Shown here: in pieces, positions 6,208-14,307 of the stretch
Layout of the letters: each line of letters opens with the position of its first letter
Position numbering within the stretch: position 1 is the first letter of the stretch
NCBI GenBank assembly: GCA_947624945.1
Contig: CANQMJ010000039.1
Location: forward strand, 1 to 17,977
Reading direction: 5' to 3'
DNA length: 17,977 nt
Origin: an uncultured Clostridia bacterium
Lineage (GTDB): Bacteria; Bacillota; Clostridia; Oscillospirales; CAG-272
Notes under the pieces: generated by a model
Seen by the model: the letters and a program-made list of their open reading frames with translations, nothing else
Told to the model about the DNA's origin: nothing
The model's database searches: none
Translations under genes and position numbers: made by a program

Positions 6208-7485
6208 TCAATATTTTCCCGATTCGACCTGTTCGAGCGTCAGCGACCTGTCGTGTTTGATCGGCTTCCACTCGACGCGGTAAAACAACGAGACAATGGA
6301 CAGCGGGACTTCAATGAGATCGAACCACGGCCAAAGCAGCAGATATTTTATCATTCGCGCGATGCCGCATCGTATGTGCCGCCGCTCGCGTATGACGACT
6401 AAGACGCCGGTCAGAACCGTGAATATCCAGTAAAGCGCGAGCGATGTAAGCGCAGCTTTCAAAACAGATGCGAAATCTCCGACGCTTATGCCGCCCGCAG
6501 TCATTTCGCAGATTATTTCAAGCGCGGACGGTATAGCCGTACATGCGGCGGTGATAAGCCCGCCCGGGAACATATAGAAGAATATATCGTAGCACGACAG
6601 GCGCGTGCGGATCCGCTTCCCGGGAGTGAATATGATGTCGAGCAGGGAGTCGGCATATTTCATAAAGCACGACAGTCGTCCCTTTATCCAGCGCGTGCGC
6701 TGTCGTATCGCCGTTGTTAATTCATGCGGTTGCTCGTCGTAGAATTCGGCAGCCTCGCAGTATTCGATCGTATGCCCTTCGACGATATTCTTTATCGTAA
6801 ACTCTGCGTCCTCGGTCAATGATGTGCAATCCCAACCGTCGCGGAGCAGACTGCTTCTGACGGCCCAGCCCGTGCCCGCTATGTTTGTCGACAGACCGAA
6901 CAGCGTGCGCGGACGGTGACATGTGACTATCGAGCGCATAAAGTGTATGCCGTAAGCGGCGGAGACGGCGTTTTCGGAAAAGTTTTTCGTGTTGCGGTAG
7001 CCTATGCATATGTCGGCGCCTGTATCGAACGCGCGGTTCATCTCTGTCAGAAAATTCGTTTTTAACAGATTGTCTGCGTCGAAAAATACATAGCCGTCGA
7101 CGCAGTCGACGCCGAAATCTCTTTTTATGCAGTCGATAAGATACGATATCGCGTATCCCTTGCGAGCGCGGGACGGGTCGTACCGTTCGTAGACGACGGC
7201 TCCGCGTCGTCTGCATATTTCAGCCGTGTCGTCGGTGCAGTTGTCGGCGACGACGAATATTCTGAATTTGTCACGGTCGTAGTCCTGCACCTCGATACTG
7301 TCAATGAGCCGTCCGATGACGGCGGCTTCGTTTCTCGCCGCTATAAGTATACCGAATGTATGCTTTGTCTTTGCCTCGGGGAACGTCTTTGACTTAGCGA
7401 CGGCTCCGACAAATGTGTAAACGAATCTGTAAAGCGTTAATACTGCGACGGCCGTAACGAGCCATCCGAGTACGTGCGACAACAT
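6208..7485 (-). CDS. Membrane GT2 family glycosyltransferase (processive, cellulose-synthase-like)
   Basis: This 425-residue protein has one N-terminal membrane segment (about 5-28), a cytosolic GT-A domain (about 42-275) and C-terminal membrane segments (about 300-325, 345-372 and 382-408). The GT2 signatures are all present: ILIAARNEAAVIG, Asp81 in VVADNCTDDT, DAD 136-138 for metal/nucleotide-sugar binding, TED 224-226 as catalytic base, and QRTRW 262-266 as the acceptor motif of processive synthases. The likely role is polymerising or transferring a nucleotide sugar (glucose or GlcNAc type) into an envelope polysaccharide; the product cannot be told. There is no PilZ domain and no partner gene, so it appears monocistronic. 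GGAGG at 7494-7498 sets the start. Confidence 0.88.
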   Translation of the reverse strand: MLSHVLGWLVTAVAVLTLYRFVYTFVGAVAKSKTFPEAKTKHTFGILIAARNEAAVIGRLIDSIEVQDYDRDKFRIFVVADNCTDDTAEICRRRGAVVYERYDPSRARKGYAISYLIDCIKRDFGVDCVDGYVFFDADNLLKTNFLTEMNRAFDTGADICIGYRNTKNFSENAVSAAYGIHFMRSIVTCHRPRTLFGLSTNIAGTGWAVRSSLLRDGWDCTSLTEDAEFTIKNIVEGHTIEYCEAAEFYDEQPHELTTAIRQRTRWIKGRLSCFMKYADSLLDIIFTPGKRIRTRLSCYDIFFYMFPGGLITAACTAIPSALEIICEMTAGGISVGDFASVLKAALTSLALYWIFTVLTGVLVVIRERRHIRCGIARMIKYLLLWPWFDLIEVPLSIVSLFYRVEWKPIKHDRSLTLEQVESGKY

Positions 7486-7528
7486 TTTGTTATCCTCCGT
7501 TTGATATTTTATTCACCGGTTCATGCAC

Positions 7529-7556
7529 ATTTTAGCACGCTTTAGACAGTTGTCAA
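7529..7556 (-). promoter_or_regulatory. Sigma-A promoter of the GT2 gene
   Basis: On the minus strand, TTGACA (7551-7556), a 16-nt spacer and TAAAAT (7529-7534). It lies about 45 nt upstream of the GT2 ATG. Confidence 0.65.
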
Positions 7557-7593
7557 TGATTTTTCATACTTTTTCAAAAAGAATTAAAGAACT

Positions 7594-7633
7594 TAAAAAA
7601 TGAGCGGCCGAAACTTTGACAGCCGCCCATTTT
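7594..7633 (-). terminator. Intrinsic terminator of the GH106-like operon
   Basis: After the stop at 7652, read on the minus strand, AAAATGGGCGGC pairs with GCCGCTCATTTT (12 bp with one G-U) around a 13-nt loop, followed by further T to TTTTTTAAG. A-run on the other side could allow some bidirectional use. Confidence 0.8.
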
Positions 7634-7651
7634 GAGTTGCACAAACGCGGT

Positions 7652-10600
7652 TTATTTGTAGATATACACGACCGGGCTCGCCATTATCCCCATATCGCGT
7701 ATGCCGTACTCGTACATCCAGCCCTCGCCGCTCGTACGCCACTTATCGGGACCGTACCAGTTGTTGCCGAAGTCGACGGCGTGAAGCGAGCCGAAACTGT
7801 TGTGACGCGTACCGTACAGCGTCACTTTTGCCGTATGTTCGCCCGCATCAATGTGACCGATATGCGCGACGTACGGCTCAAACGCTACGATGTGTTCATC
7901 GCCGCCGTCGACGGAAACGGTCACGACTGCGCCGCAGTAGGCGTTCACCCGAATGTCGCATTCGCCGCCTTCGGCGGTGAAGGGAAGAGTATAAGTTACG
8001 TTGCCGGAGTAGAACGGCATTCCCTGAGATGTGACCGAGCCGAAGCCGAGCAGGCGCTCCTTTTCGATTATGCACTTGCGGCATCCGTTCAGCTTTACGC
8101 CGAAATCTCCGAGGACATAGCACCATTCGGTCGCGGTACGCTCACCGAGCGGTAGCGTCACGTTTATTTTGTTTTCACCGATGCACAGACGTGGCAGACG
8201 CAGCGTCTTTATCGACTTGTCCGTGAAATATCCGCACGGCGTCGTGTCGACGCATTCTCCGTTGAACGATATTTCGGCAAGCTCGGGGTGTTCGATCGCA
8301 AACAGCGCGCCGTCGAGCGCGATATCGGAGTCGAACGAGAATTCGAGGTTTATCCTGTGCTCGGGCGGTTTTTTAGTTATCGTCCACGGCTGCGCGGGAC
8401 GCGGATTGCGTCTGCCCATGCCGAGGTGCAGGCGGCATATGTTGTCCGCACGAAGTATCTCTTCTTCGGTGTCCGAGAGCGGTTCGCCGTCAACGGAGAA
8501 GCGCGCAGTGTCGAGCAGGAGCACGTTCGGCTCGGACAGCTCGTACTGTACGGGTCTTTTGAAGTCGACCGTTTTGACGAGCTCGCGGCGAACGTCGGGC
8601 GCACTGTCAACGACGGCGTCGTCGAGGCAGCGGTCGAGGCGAAGAAGCAGCGAATCGTTCGCGTAGAGCACATAGTCGACGTATGTCGAGCCGTGCTCGC
8701 GGCGGTAAACGGCGCGCTTTGTTTTACCCGTAAGCGTATCGTATATCACGGGGACGTACTCATCGCGGAGCTCGACAGTGATATATTGCGGATGCGGCAC
8801 GTCGGAGCATGACGGCTGCGTGATGTGCGCGATGAAGAGCCAGTCGCAGTCGTTGTCGCGACGCATTTGGTATACGAGGTTATCGGTCGCGGAGCCGTCC
8901 CTGTTGCGTATCGAGACTGTGCGCACATTGTCGAGCGCCGAAAGTATAGATGTGCGCGAGAACTGCACGTGACGGCATCTGTCGTAGAGCGCTTTCGCGT
9001 CGTCGGACTGTACCGCGTCGACATACGCGGGTACGTCGCCTGCGAATATGAGCTTGCCGCCTTTGCCGGCGAACTCCGACAGTATATCGAGCGTCGAGCG
9101 GCGTATCGTCTCGCACGCGGGCACGATAACGGCGTCGTACGTCATCTCGCCGACAGTCAAGCCCTCCGCGGACGGCGCATACTGCGACGGCAGCGTTGAC
9201 TCGCATATAAAGTCGAAATCGACGGAGCCCGCGAGCAGCCAATGTGTGATGTTGGAGAAGTTTTCCTCAAGCTGCGACTTGTACTGCGAGCAAAGGTCGT
9301 TCGGACCGAACCTCAGCCAGTAGCTCTCGACCGGATGTATGACGCCGACGCGCACGAGCGGTTTTCCGCGCGTCAGAGCGGTGTTTACACGCGCGAAGTG
9401 GTCCTCGATGTAGGAGTATTTTTCGTACCACGGCGACTGATAGCTTATAGAAGCCGGGTAGTCGCGCTTCGCGTCGCCCTCCATCGACACCCACGCGAGG
9501 TGATGAACGCGCACGGTCACGCCGAGCGCCGCCTGCCAGTCGCCCTGAAATTTATGGCCGCGGAAGTCGAAGTCCCAGTTTGTGACGCCGTACAGTTCGC
9601 TCGTCATGCCCTCGCGCCCGTACTGATGCACCGCAGACTGTGCCTGCTTCGCCGTCGTCAGCTCGACGCGGTTGCAGAGCATGTCGATGCCTGGCAGCTG
9701 CATTTTGCGGTACGCGCGCATAGCGTCGCCGACAGCGTGAGTCTGCGATTCGAGCGTCGGTTCCTCCATGAGGTGACCGGTGAAAAGGATGTTGTTCTTG
9801 CCGCACCATTCGCCGCACATATCGTTGTAGCCGCGCGTGAACATCTCGGCGGCGCAGTCATGAAAGTGATAGCGCGCCTCGGAGACTTTGCCGTTTGGCA
9901 GCTCGAGTATGAGCTCGGGCATGCGCGATATGATGTCGTAGCCGTAGCGCTCGCGGAAAAATTCGGGCAGACGCGGCGTCCACGGGAAAACGGCGCGGTC
10001 GCGTCCACTTGCTTGGCTGTGCGACAGCGTGCGCTTTGAGGCGAACTGCGGCTCGTCGGTGAATATCGCGGGGATAATGCCGCCGAAGTCCTTGCCGAGT
10101 CTGTCGCGGTAGACGTCGTAGGTCAGCTTCAGAAACGACGCGGCGGCGTCGGGATCAAGCGTGTCGATGTAGGCGGAGTTGTTGTACCACTCGGAAAAGC
10201 CCTGACAGTATGAGTTGAAGTACCAGCGCACGGCGCCGTCCGGAACGGCGCTTTCCGCATCGGCACGTGAATACGACTCCATCTCGCCGCGCTCGTTTTG
10301 CCAAACGTCGAACACGGCGATCGTATACGGCGCGCCGCTCGCGACGGCGTCGTCACATTCGAGCGCGCCGTCGGGAGCGTGAAGCTCCGCCGTCAGCGTG
10401 CGCTGACGAAGCTCGGGATGCTCGCGCGTCACCTTGCCGCCGCATGAACCCGACGGCCATCTGTCCTCGTCGTAGAGCCACGCGTACATGCCGAGCGAGC
10501 GCGCCTTTTCGACGCACGCGGACACGAGGTCGAGGAATTCGTCCGACAGGTACGGCGTCGCCATTCCCGTGCGCGAATGCATATGGAAACCGCCGAAGCC

Positions 10601-10750
10601 CATTTGTTTGAGTATCTCTATCTGACGCAGAAGCTCGCCGCGGTCAAGCTCGCAGTTCCAGCTCCAGAACGGCGTGCCGCGGTATTCTGATGTGGGCGAC
10701 GCGAAAAGCGCGTCGTCGAGATGCGGGGAAGTGTTCTTCTTATAAAGCAT
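7652..10750 (-). CDS. GH106-like (alpha-L-rhamnosidase-related) large glycoside hydrolase
   Basis: This 1032-residue protein has no signal peptide. The N-terminal barrel shows RGTPFWSWNCELDRGELLRQ, MGFGGFHMHSRTGMATPYLS and AWLYDEDRWPSGSCGG (Asp94-Glu95-Asp96). IFTDEPQF (Glu233) is a likely catalytic-face motif. Around residues 450-610 a glutamine-amidotransferase-like domain follows (VGVIHPVESYW..., DAVIVPACETIRRSTLD, GGKLIFAGDVPAYVD). The C-terminal third holds beta-sandwiches with a GH2-type sugar-binding look (ISFNGECVD, GENKINVTLPLGE). This order fits a large bacterial group annotated as GH106-related glycosyl hydrolases; rhamnosidase activity is not shown. AAGGAG (10758-10763) overlaps the upstream gene's stop, indicating translational coupling. 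It is probably a cytosolic enzyme of pectin or rhamnogalacturonan-type oligosaccharide use; substrate is inference. Confidence 0.75.
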   Translation of the reverse strand: MLYKKNTSPHLDDALFASPTSEYRGTPFWSWNCELDRGELLRQIEILKQMGFGGFHMHSRTGMATPYLSDEFLDLVSACVEKARSLGMYAWLYDEDRWPSGSCGGKVTREHPELRQRTLTAELHAPDGALECDDAVASGAPYTIAVFDVWQNERGEMESYSRADAESAVPDGAVRWYFNSYCQGFSEWYNNSAYIDTLDPDAAASFLKLTYDVYRDRLGKDFGGIIPAIFTDEPQFASKRTLSHSQASGRDRAVFPWTPRLPEFFRERYGYDIISRMPELILELPNGKVSEARYHFHDCAAEMFTRGYNDMCGEWCGKNNILFTGHLMEEPTLESQTHAVGDAMRAYRKMQLPGIDMLCNRVELTTAKQAQSAVHQYGREGMTSELYGVTNWDFDFRGHKFQGDWQAALGVTVRVHHLAWVSMEGDAKRDYPASISYQSPWYEKYSYIEDHFARVNTALTRGKPLVRVGVIHPVESYWLRFGPNDLCSQYKSQLEENFSNITHWLLAGSVDFDFICESTLPSQYAPSAEGLTVGEMTYDAVIVPACETIRRSTLDILSEFAGKGGKLIFAGDVPAYVDAVQSDDAKALYDRCRHVQFSRTSILSALDNVRTVSIRNRDGSATDNLVYQMRRDNDCDWLFIAHITQPSCSDVPHPQYITVELRDEYVPVIYDTLTGKTKRAVYRREHGSTYVDYVLYANDSLLLRLDRCLDDAVVDSAPDVRRELVKTVDFKRPVQYELSEPNVLLLDTARFSVDGEPLSDTEEEILRADNICRLHLGMGRRNPRPAQPWTITKKPPEHRINLEFSFDSDIALDGALFAIEHPELAEISFNGECVDTTPCGYFTDKSIKTLRLPRLCIGENKINVTLPLGERTATEWCYVLGDFGVKLNGCRKCIIEKERLLGFGSVTSQGMPFYSGNVTYTLPFTAEGGECDIRVNAYCGAVVTVSVDGGDEHIVAFEPYVAHIGHIDAGEHTAKVTLYGTRHNSFGSLHAVDFGNNWYGPDKWRTSGEGWMYEYGIRDMGIMASPVVYIYK

Positions 10751-10761
10751 ACAAACGCTCC

Positions 10762-11250
10762 TTAATGCGCGCGGACGTCAAGGTCTGAGCCGCTGCGCGA
10801 ATCAAAAATATATACGACAATATATTTGCCCATATCGTCCTCGCCGAAATGATCAAACGTAATGTCGGCGTGCTCAAGGTATGAAAGATCAAGCGTATCG
10901 CCGTCGAGCTCTACCGCGTTCGCGTCTTCGAATTCGAGTTGGAGCGCGTCTAACGCCTGATCGAGTATGTCGAGACGCACGTCTGACGCCGCGTGAAGCA
11001 TAACGGCGGAGAAGAACTGCATACCGTTTCCGTTGCCGCTCAGCTTTCCGCACGCGTCTTTCTGTTCAACTACGATAACATCGCCGCCGCCGACGTCGGA
11101 CAGCCTCGTCATCTCGCCGTTCAGATAGCGACTCATAGAGCGCATTATGCTGTTATTGTAAAAATACGGGAATAATGCTATCGCGGTCACTGCCAGCAAA
11201 AGGCAGAGCGGGACGATTATTGATAATGCGATTTTGCGTGAACGGTCCAT
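10762..11250 (-). CDS. Small membrane-anchored protein of unknown function
   Basis: I do not recognise this 162-residue protein. A short basic start (MDRSRK) is followed by one hydrophobic segment (about 7-30, ALSIIVPLCLLLAVTAIALF). Then comes an acidic extracytoplasmic domain of about 130 residues that looks alpha/beta (GGDVIVVEQ, LDILDQALDALQLEF, DTLDLSYLEHADITF, KYIVVYIFD). There is no lipobox Cys. It is the first gene of the unit, 11 nt ahead of the GH106-like gene, with AAGGAG at 11259-11264. Being co-transcribed with a glycosidase suggests, but does not prove, a link to carbohydrate use or sensing. Confidence 0.8.
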   Translation of the reverse strand: MDRSRKIALSIIVPLCLLLAVTAIALFPYFYNNSIMRSMSRYLNGEMTRLSDVGGGDVIVVEQKDACGKLSGNGNGMQFFSAVMLHAASDVRLDILDQALDALQLEFEDANAVELDGDTLDLSYLEHADITFDHFGEDDMGKYIVVYIFDSRSGSDLDVRAH

Positions 11251-11284
11251 GTGAAATGCTCCTTTTTCGCTTGTTTTCGGCTAT

Positions 11285-11313
11285 ATTTTATCACACGGAC
11301 GTGCGTGTGTAAA
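11285..11313 (-). promoter_or_regulatory. Sigma-A promoter with palindrome in its spacer
   Basis: On the minus strand, TTTACA (11308-11313), 17-nt spacer, TAAAAT (11285-11290). The spacer contains an interrupted palindrome CACACG-N6-CGTGTG (11292-11309), placed so that a bound dimer would block polymerase. A poor cre-like match (13/15) overlaps the -10 at 11272-11286. It drives the membrane-protein/GH106-like unit. Confidence 0.68.
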
Positions 11314-11429
11314 CATAAAACTCGGATTGCAAATGTAAATTTTCTTTGTATAGTTATTGAAGCAGATACTTGTACAATAATAATTGCACAGCTAAAAGAC
11401 CGATGACAAAAACATGCGGTATAAAAATG

Positions 11430-11458
11430 TTGACATCATTTGAATTATTTGATATAAT
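11430..11458 (+). promoter_or_regulatory. Perfect-consensus sigma-A promoter of the orphan gene at 11492
   Basis: TTGACA (11430-11435), 17-nt spacer, TATAAT (11453-11458). The start would be near 11465, leaving a leader of about 27 nt. No palindrome overlaps it, so strong constitutive expression is possible. Confidence 0.88.
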
Positions 11459-11491
11459 TAACACAACTAATATAAAAGGGAAAAACGGATC

Positions 11492-11863
11492 ATGAAGAAA
11501 AAAGTAATGTTTTTGACTGTTGCTTGCGTACTCGCCACGACGATGGTGTGCCTCGGCGTTGTTATGTTTGTCGCGAATAAAGCGGACACAGGTGCAGTGT
11601 CAGGCGAAAAAACTCCGCTTTTGGAATTGTCTGATGAAGAATTATTGTCTATCGTTGAGCCGTACGAACTCCTTGACGTAAACGGCAGTGATGAAACGGT
11701 CGAAATAATACGCACATGGATAGGCTTGATCGAAAAGCTTGATTTTGATGCGCATACCGAAAATGTTTTTTTGTCCTCAACTTCTATGACCACGAAAAGT
11801 ATATATTTATCGTTTAAGCAAATAATTGACGATTACTATAACAGCGCCGAATGTATTGCGTGA
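11492..11863 (+). CDS. Orphan membrane-anchored or secreted protein, unknown function
   Basis: This 123-residue protein starts MKKKVMF and has one hydrophobic segment (about 5-29), either a signal peptide or an N-terminal anchor. It is then mostly acidic and helical (LSDEELLSIVEPYELLDV, ETVEIIRTWIGLIEKLDF, IYLSFKQIIDDYYNS). The only Cys near the hydrophobic segment is preceded by Val, so there is no proper lipobox. It stands alone between a consensus promoter (11430-11458) and a terminator (11905-11932). Its codons look visibly richer in A/T than those of its neighbours, which may hint at recent acquisition. Spacing of the weak GGG ribosome site is about 11 nt. I recognise no family. Confidence 0.75.
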   Translation: MKKKVMFLTVACVLATTMVCLGVVMFVANKADTGAVSGEKTPLLELSDEELLSIVEPYELLDVNGSDETVEIIRTWIGLIEKLDFDAHTENVFLSSTSMTTKSIYLSFKQIIDDYYNSAECIA

Positions 11864-11904
11864 ACATCGTATCAGCAGTTATAAACATTTTAACATCACA
11901 GTAT

Positions 11905-11932
11905 AAAAAGACCGCCGACTGGCGGTCTTTTT
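11905..11932. terminator. Bidirectional intrinsic terminator
   Basis: A perfect 12-bp stem AAAAAGACCGCC (11905-11916) / GGCGGTCTTTTT (11921-11932) with loop GACT. The T-run on the right serves the plus-strand orphan gene. The A-run on the left becomes a T-run for the minus-strand ABC transporter, whose stop is at 11946. Confidence 0.92.
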
Positions 11933-11945
11933 GTTATGCTGGACC

Positions 11946-14009
11946 TCATTCTGCTCCGGCAGGGTTGAGCATCATTCCGCGTCTGCGTCCGCGTTTATTC
12001 TCTCCCGACGGCGCGTGACCGCCGTCCTCGGGCAGAGTATCGTTTTCGTCGACCTCGGTGAGGTAGCGCTTTGCCTGCGTCGAGAAGAGCTCGTAGTAGC
12101 GGCCGTGCTTGTTCATAAGCTGGCTGTGATTGCCCTCCTCGATGATCTCGCCGTATTCGAGGACGAGAATCTTCGAGGCGACAGTCGCGCTCGACAGTCT
12201 GTGCGAGACGAAGATCGTCGTCTTATCCGCGCGAAGCGAATCGAACTGATTGAATATCTCCTGCTCGGCGATGGCGTCGAGAGACGCCGTCGGCTCGTCA
12301 AGGATGAGGAAATCGGAGTCCGAATAGAACGCGCGCGCGATGGACAGCTTCTGCCACTGACCGATCGAGAGCTCGATGCCGTTTTCCTCAAAGTAGCGCA
12401 TCAGCGGCGTCTTGTAGCCGTCGGGCAGCTTTTCTATGAAGTCGTCCGCCGCCGACTGCTTTGCCGCCTCTATGATGTCGGATTCGCTGTGCTCGCGCGC
12501 TATGTCGCCGAACTCGATATTTTCCTTGACGGAGACGGCGTATTTGCCGAAGTCCTGGAAGATTATGCCGAACATCTCGTACAGCTCGTCTGTGTCGTAC
12601 TCGCGTATGTCGTATCCGTCAAGGAGTATCGTGCCCTCCGTCGGATCGTATAGGCGCGTCAACAGCTTGATCAGCGTCGTCTTGCCAGCGCCGTTCAGTC
12701 CGACGAGCACGCACGTCTCGCCCTCGTTGAGCTTGAAGTTGATGTCTTTGAGCACCATGCGCTCGGTGCCGGGATAGCGGAAGCTGACGTGGCGGAACTC
12801 TATCGTATGACCGCAGTGGCGCTTGACGTGGCGCGGCTCGTCGAGGATAGGAACTATGCGCTTTTTCTCCGCCATGAAGATTATCATGTTGTCGATGAAG
12901 AGCGTTCCCTCGTAGATGGAGGACGTCGTCGTTATGAGCGACGACACGCCCGACGACACTTGATTCAGCGCGTTCGTGTAGACGGAGTAGTTACTGATGA
13001 AGAACACGCCGAGGAATACGTTGCGCGCAATAACGAGGTAAAGCATGCAGTTTACGACCGACGTGAATATCGAGATGCCGATATGCCACAAGTTCTCGTT
13101 CACGATAAGACGCTTAATGCCGGCGTAATAGTTTTTGAACGTCTCCTTGAAGCGCCCTATGAACGTATCGGACAGTCCGAACAGACGGATCTCCTTGACC
13201 ATGTCCTTGTTGACCATCAGGTTGCTGTAATAGTCCATCTGGCGGCGGTCCTTGGAGCGGCGGCGCATGTACCAGAACGTCTTACGTCTGTACGTGAAGT
13301 TGATAATCGCGGACGGGATAGCAAGTACGATAACGACGACAGGCATCCACGATTTTACCTCGGTCAGTATGACGATGAAGCTTACCATGCTTATTATCGT
13401 ACTGACGAGCGAGAACGTCGAGCGCATGATGTTTATCGGCCGCATACCCGCCTCACGGTTCGCGTTCTCGAGCTTTTCGTAAAACTCCGGCATATCGAAG
13501 CTGCCGATGTCGACGTCCTTTGCCTTATTTATGATTTTGACTTTGATATGGTTCGTTACAAGCTCACCCGAGATGTTGACGAACATGTTGTAAAGACTTC
13601 CGACGATCGAGTTGAACAGCATATAGCCGAACTGCAAGACGAGCAGCGACAGGATTATTCGCCAGCCGTCGCCCGATTCGAGCGCGCCCGACACGTTGAC
13701 GATGAAATTGCCGATGAGGGAATAGCCCTCGACGGCGAGAGGATTTGTCAGCGAGTTAAGTAAGTCGCCGGCGATAAGAGCGCCGATAACGGGGATAACG
13801 CCGTTGAAGATGCTCATGAATATCATTATGAACAAAAGCGACGGACGCGCTTCCCACACGAGTCTGAATATGTAGAACAGTCGAAAGAGCGAGCCCGACA
13901 CTACCGTCCATACGTAATGCGGCACCTCTTTGATGTTTTTCGGTTTCGGCGGCTTCAGTTTGTCAGTTTGTCTCCCCGCGCCCGGGGGAGGTCCCATCAT
14001 TGGTCCCAT
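11946..14009 (-). CDS. ABC transporter half-molecule, fused permease and ATPase
   Basis: This 687-residue protein has a Met/Pro-rich cytosolic tail (1-35), a type IV exporter membrane domain with about six segments (about 55-340) and an ATPase domain (about 405-650). Walker A is GLNGAGKT (437-444), the Q-loop is IFQDFGKYAVSVKENIEFGD, the signature is LSIGQ (547-551), Walker B is LILDEP (568-573; Glu572), and the H-loop His is 603. The signature replaces the usual second Gly of LSGGQ by Ile. It should work as a dimer; no partner half-transporter is adjacent, so it is a homodimer or has a distant partner. It resembles exporters of peptides, lipids or drugs; substrate unknown. AAAGGAGAG about 9 nt upstream supports the ATG at 14009. 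It ends before a shared terminator. Confidence 0.92.
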   Translation of the reverse strand: MGPMMGPPPGAGRQTDKLKPPKPKNIKEVPHYVWTVVSGSLFRLFYIFRLVWEARPSLLFIMIFMSIFNGVIPVIGALIAGDLLNSLTNPLAVEGYSLIGNFIVNVSGALESGDGWRIILSLLVLQFGYMLFNSIVGSLYNMFVNISGELVTNHIKVKIINKAKDVDIGSFDMPEFYEKLENANREAGMRPINIMRSTFSLVSTIISMVSFIVILTEVKSWMPVVVIVLAIPSAIINFTYRRKTFWYMRRRSKDRRQMDYYSNLMVNKDMVKEIRLFGLSDTFIGRFKETFKNYYAGIKRLIVNENLWHIGISIFTSVVNCMLYLVIARNVFLGVFFISNYSVYTNALNQVSSGVSSLITTTSSIYEGTLFIDNMIIFMAEKKRIVPILDEPRHVKRHCGHTIEFRHVSFRYPGTERMVLKDINFKLNEGETCVLVGLNGAGKTTLIKLLTRLYDPTEGTILLDGYDIREYDTDELYEMFGIIFQDFGKYAVSVKENIEFGDIAREHSESDIIEAAKQSAADDFIEKLPDGYKTPLMRYFEENGIELSIGQWQKLSIARAFYSDSDFLILDEPTASLDAIAEQEIFNQFDSLRADKTTIFVSHRLSSATVASKILVLEYGEIIEEGNHSQLMNKHGRYYELFSTQAKRYLTEVDENDTLPEDGGHAPSGENKRGRRRGMMLNPAGAE

Positions 14010-14054
14010 AAGATGTCTCTCCTTTAACTTTATACGTAAATTAACTACATGCTA

Positions 14055-14083
14055 ATTATACAGTACGGAATTTGAGATTGCAA
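14055..14083 (-). promoter_or_regulatory. Sigma-A promoter of the ABC transporter gene
   Basis: On the minus strand, TTGCAA (14078-14083, 4/6), a 17-nt spacer and perfect TATAAT (14055-14060), about 45 nt upstream of the ATG. Confidence 0.65.
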
Positions 14084-14191
14084 TACGAAAAATAAAAGTT
14101 TACATTCGACCGAAATATGAACAAATTGTGAACGAAACGTCTGATACGGCAATAGACGGGAAATCAGGGAAAAGGCACGGAAAGGGTAATG

Positions 14192-14221
14192 ACGGTTAGA
14201 TTTTTACAAAATGTCTACCGT
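14192..14221. other. Imperfect hairpin in the spoIIGA upstream region
   Basis: ACGGT-T-AGA and TTTT on the left face AAAA, TCT and ACCGT on the right, giving a stem with small bulges around a tiny loop, 14192-14221. It lies in the 224 nt between the ABC promoter and spoIIGA. Nothing else there is clear except a 6/7 match to a Spo0A box (TTCGACC for TTCGACA, 14105-14111). Role unknown; no T-run follows. Confidence 0.3.
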
Positions 14222-14307
14222 GACTTCTAAAACAATTCAAAATGCGCCCGCGCGGTTTGAGCGTGTTTGCGTTCACGGCGATGTAAAATCATCTCGGAGG
14301 TGAGGGG

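Noticed and set aside
9242..10039. Long plus-strand open frame (265 codons) opposite the GH106-like gene, and similar long frames elsewhere opposite real genes
   Set aside because: It lies wholly inside a well-supported gene on the other strand, has no family-like sequence and is Arg/Val/Ala-rich as expected from GC-rich antisense codons.
11492..11863. Lipoprotein reading of the orphan protein
   Set aside because: The residue before the candidate Cys is Val, not Gly/Ala/Ser, so the lipobox is not satisfied.
12789..13763. 324-codon plus-strand open frame opposite the ABC transporter membrane domain
   Set aside because: Antisense shadow: charged, low-complexity sequence without motifs or ribosome site; the minus-strand frame has all ABC motifs.
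14257..14289. TTGAGC / TAAAAT pair with 21-nt spacer before spoIIGA, resembling the long-spacer Spo0A-dependent spoIIG promoter
   Set aside because: The start would fall in the ribosome binding site at 14296-14304, leaving no leader; the match is also weak.
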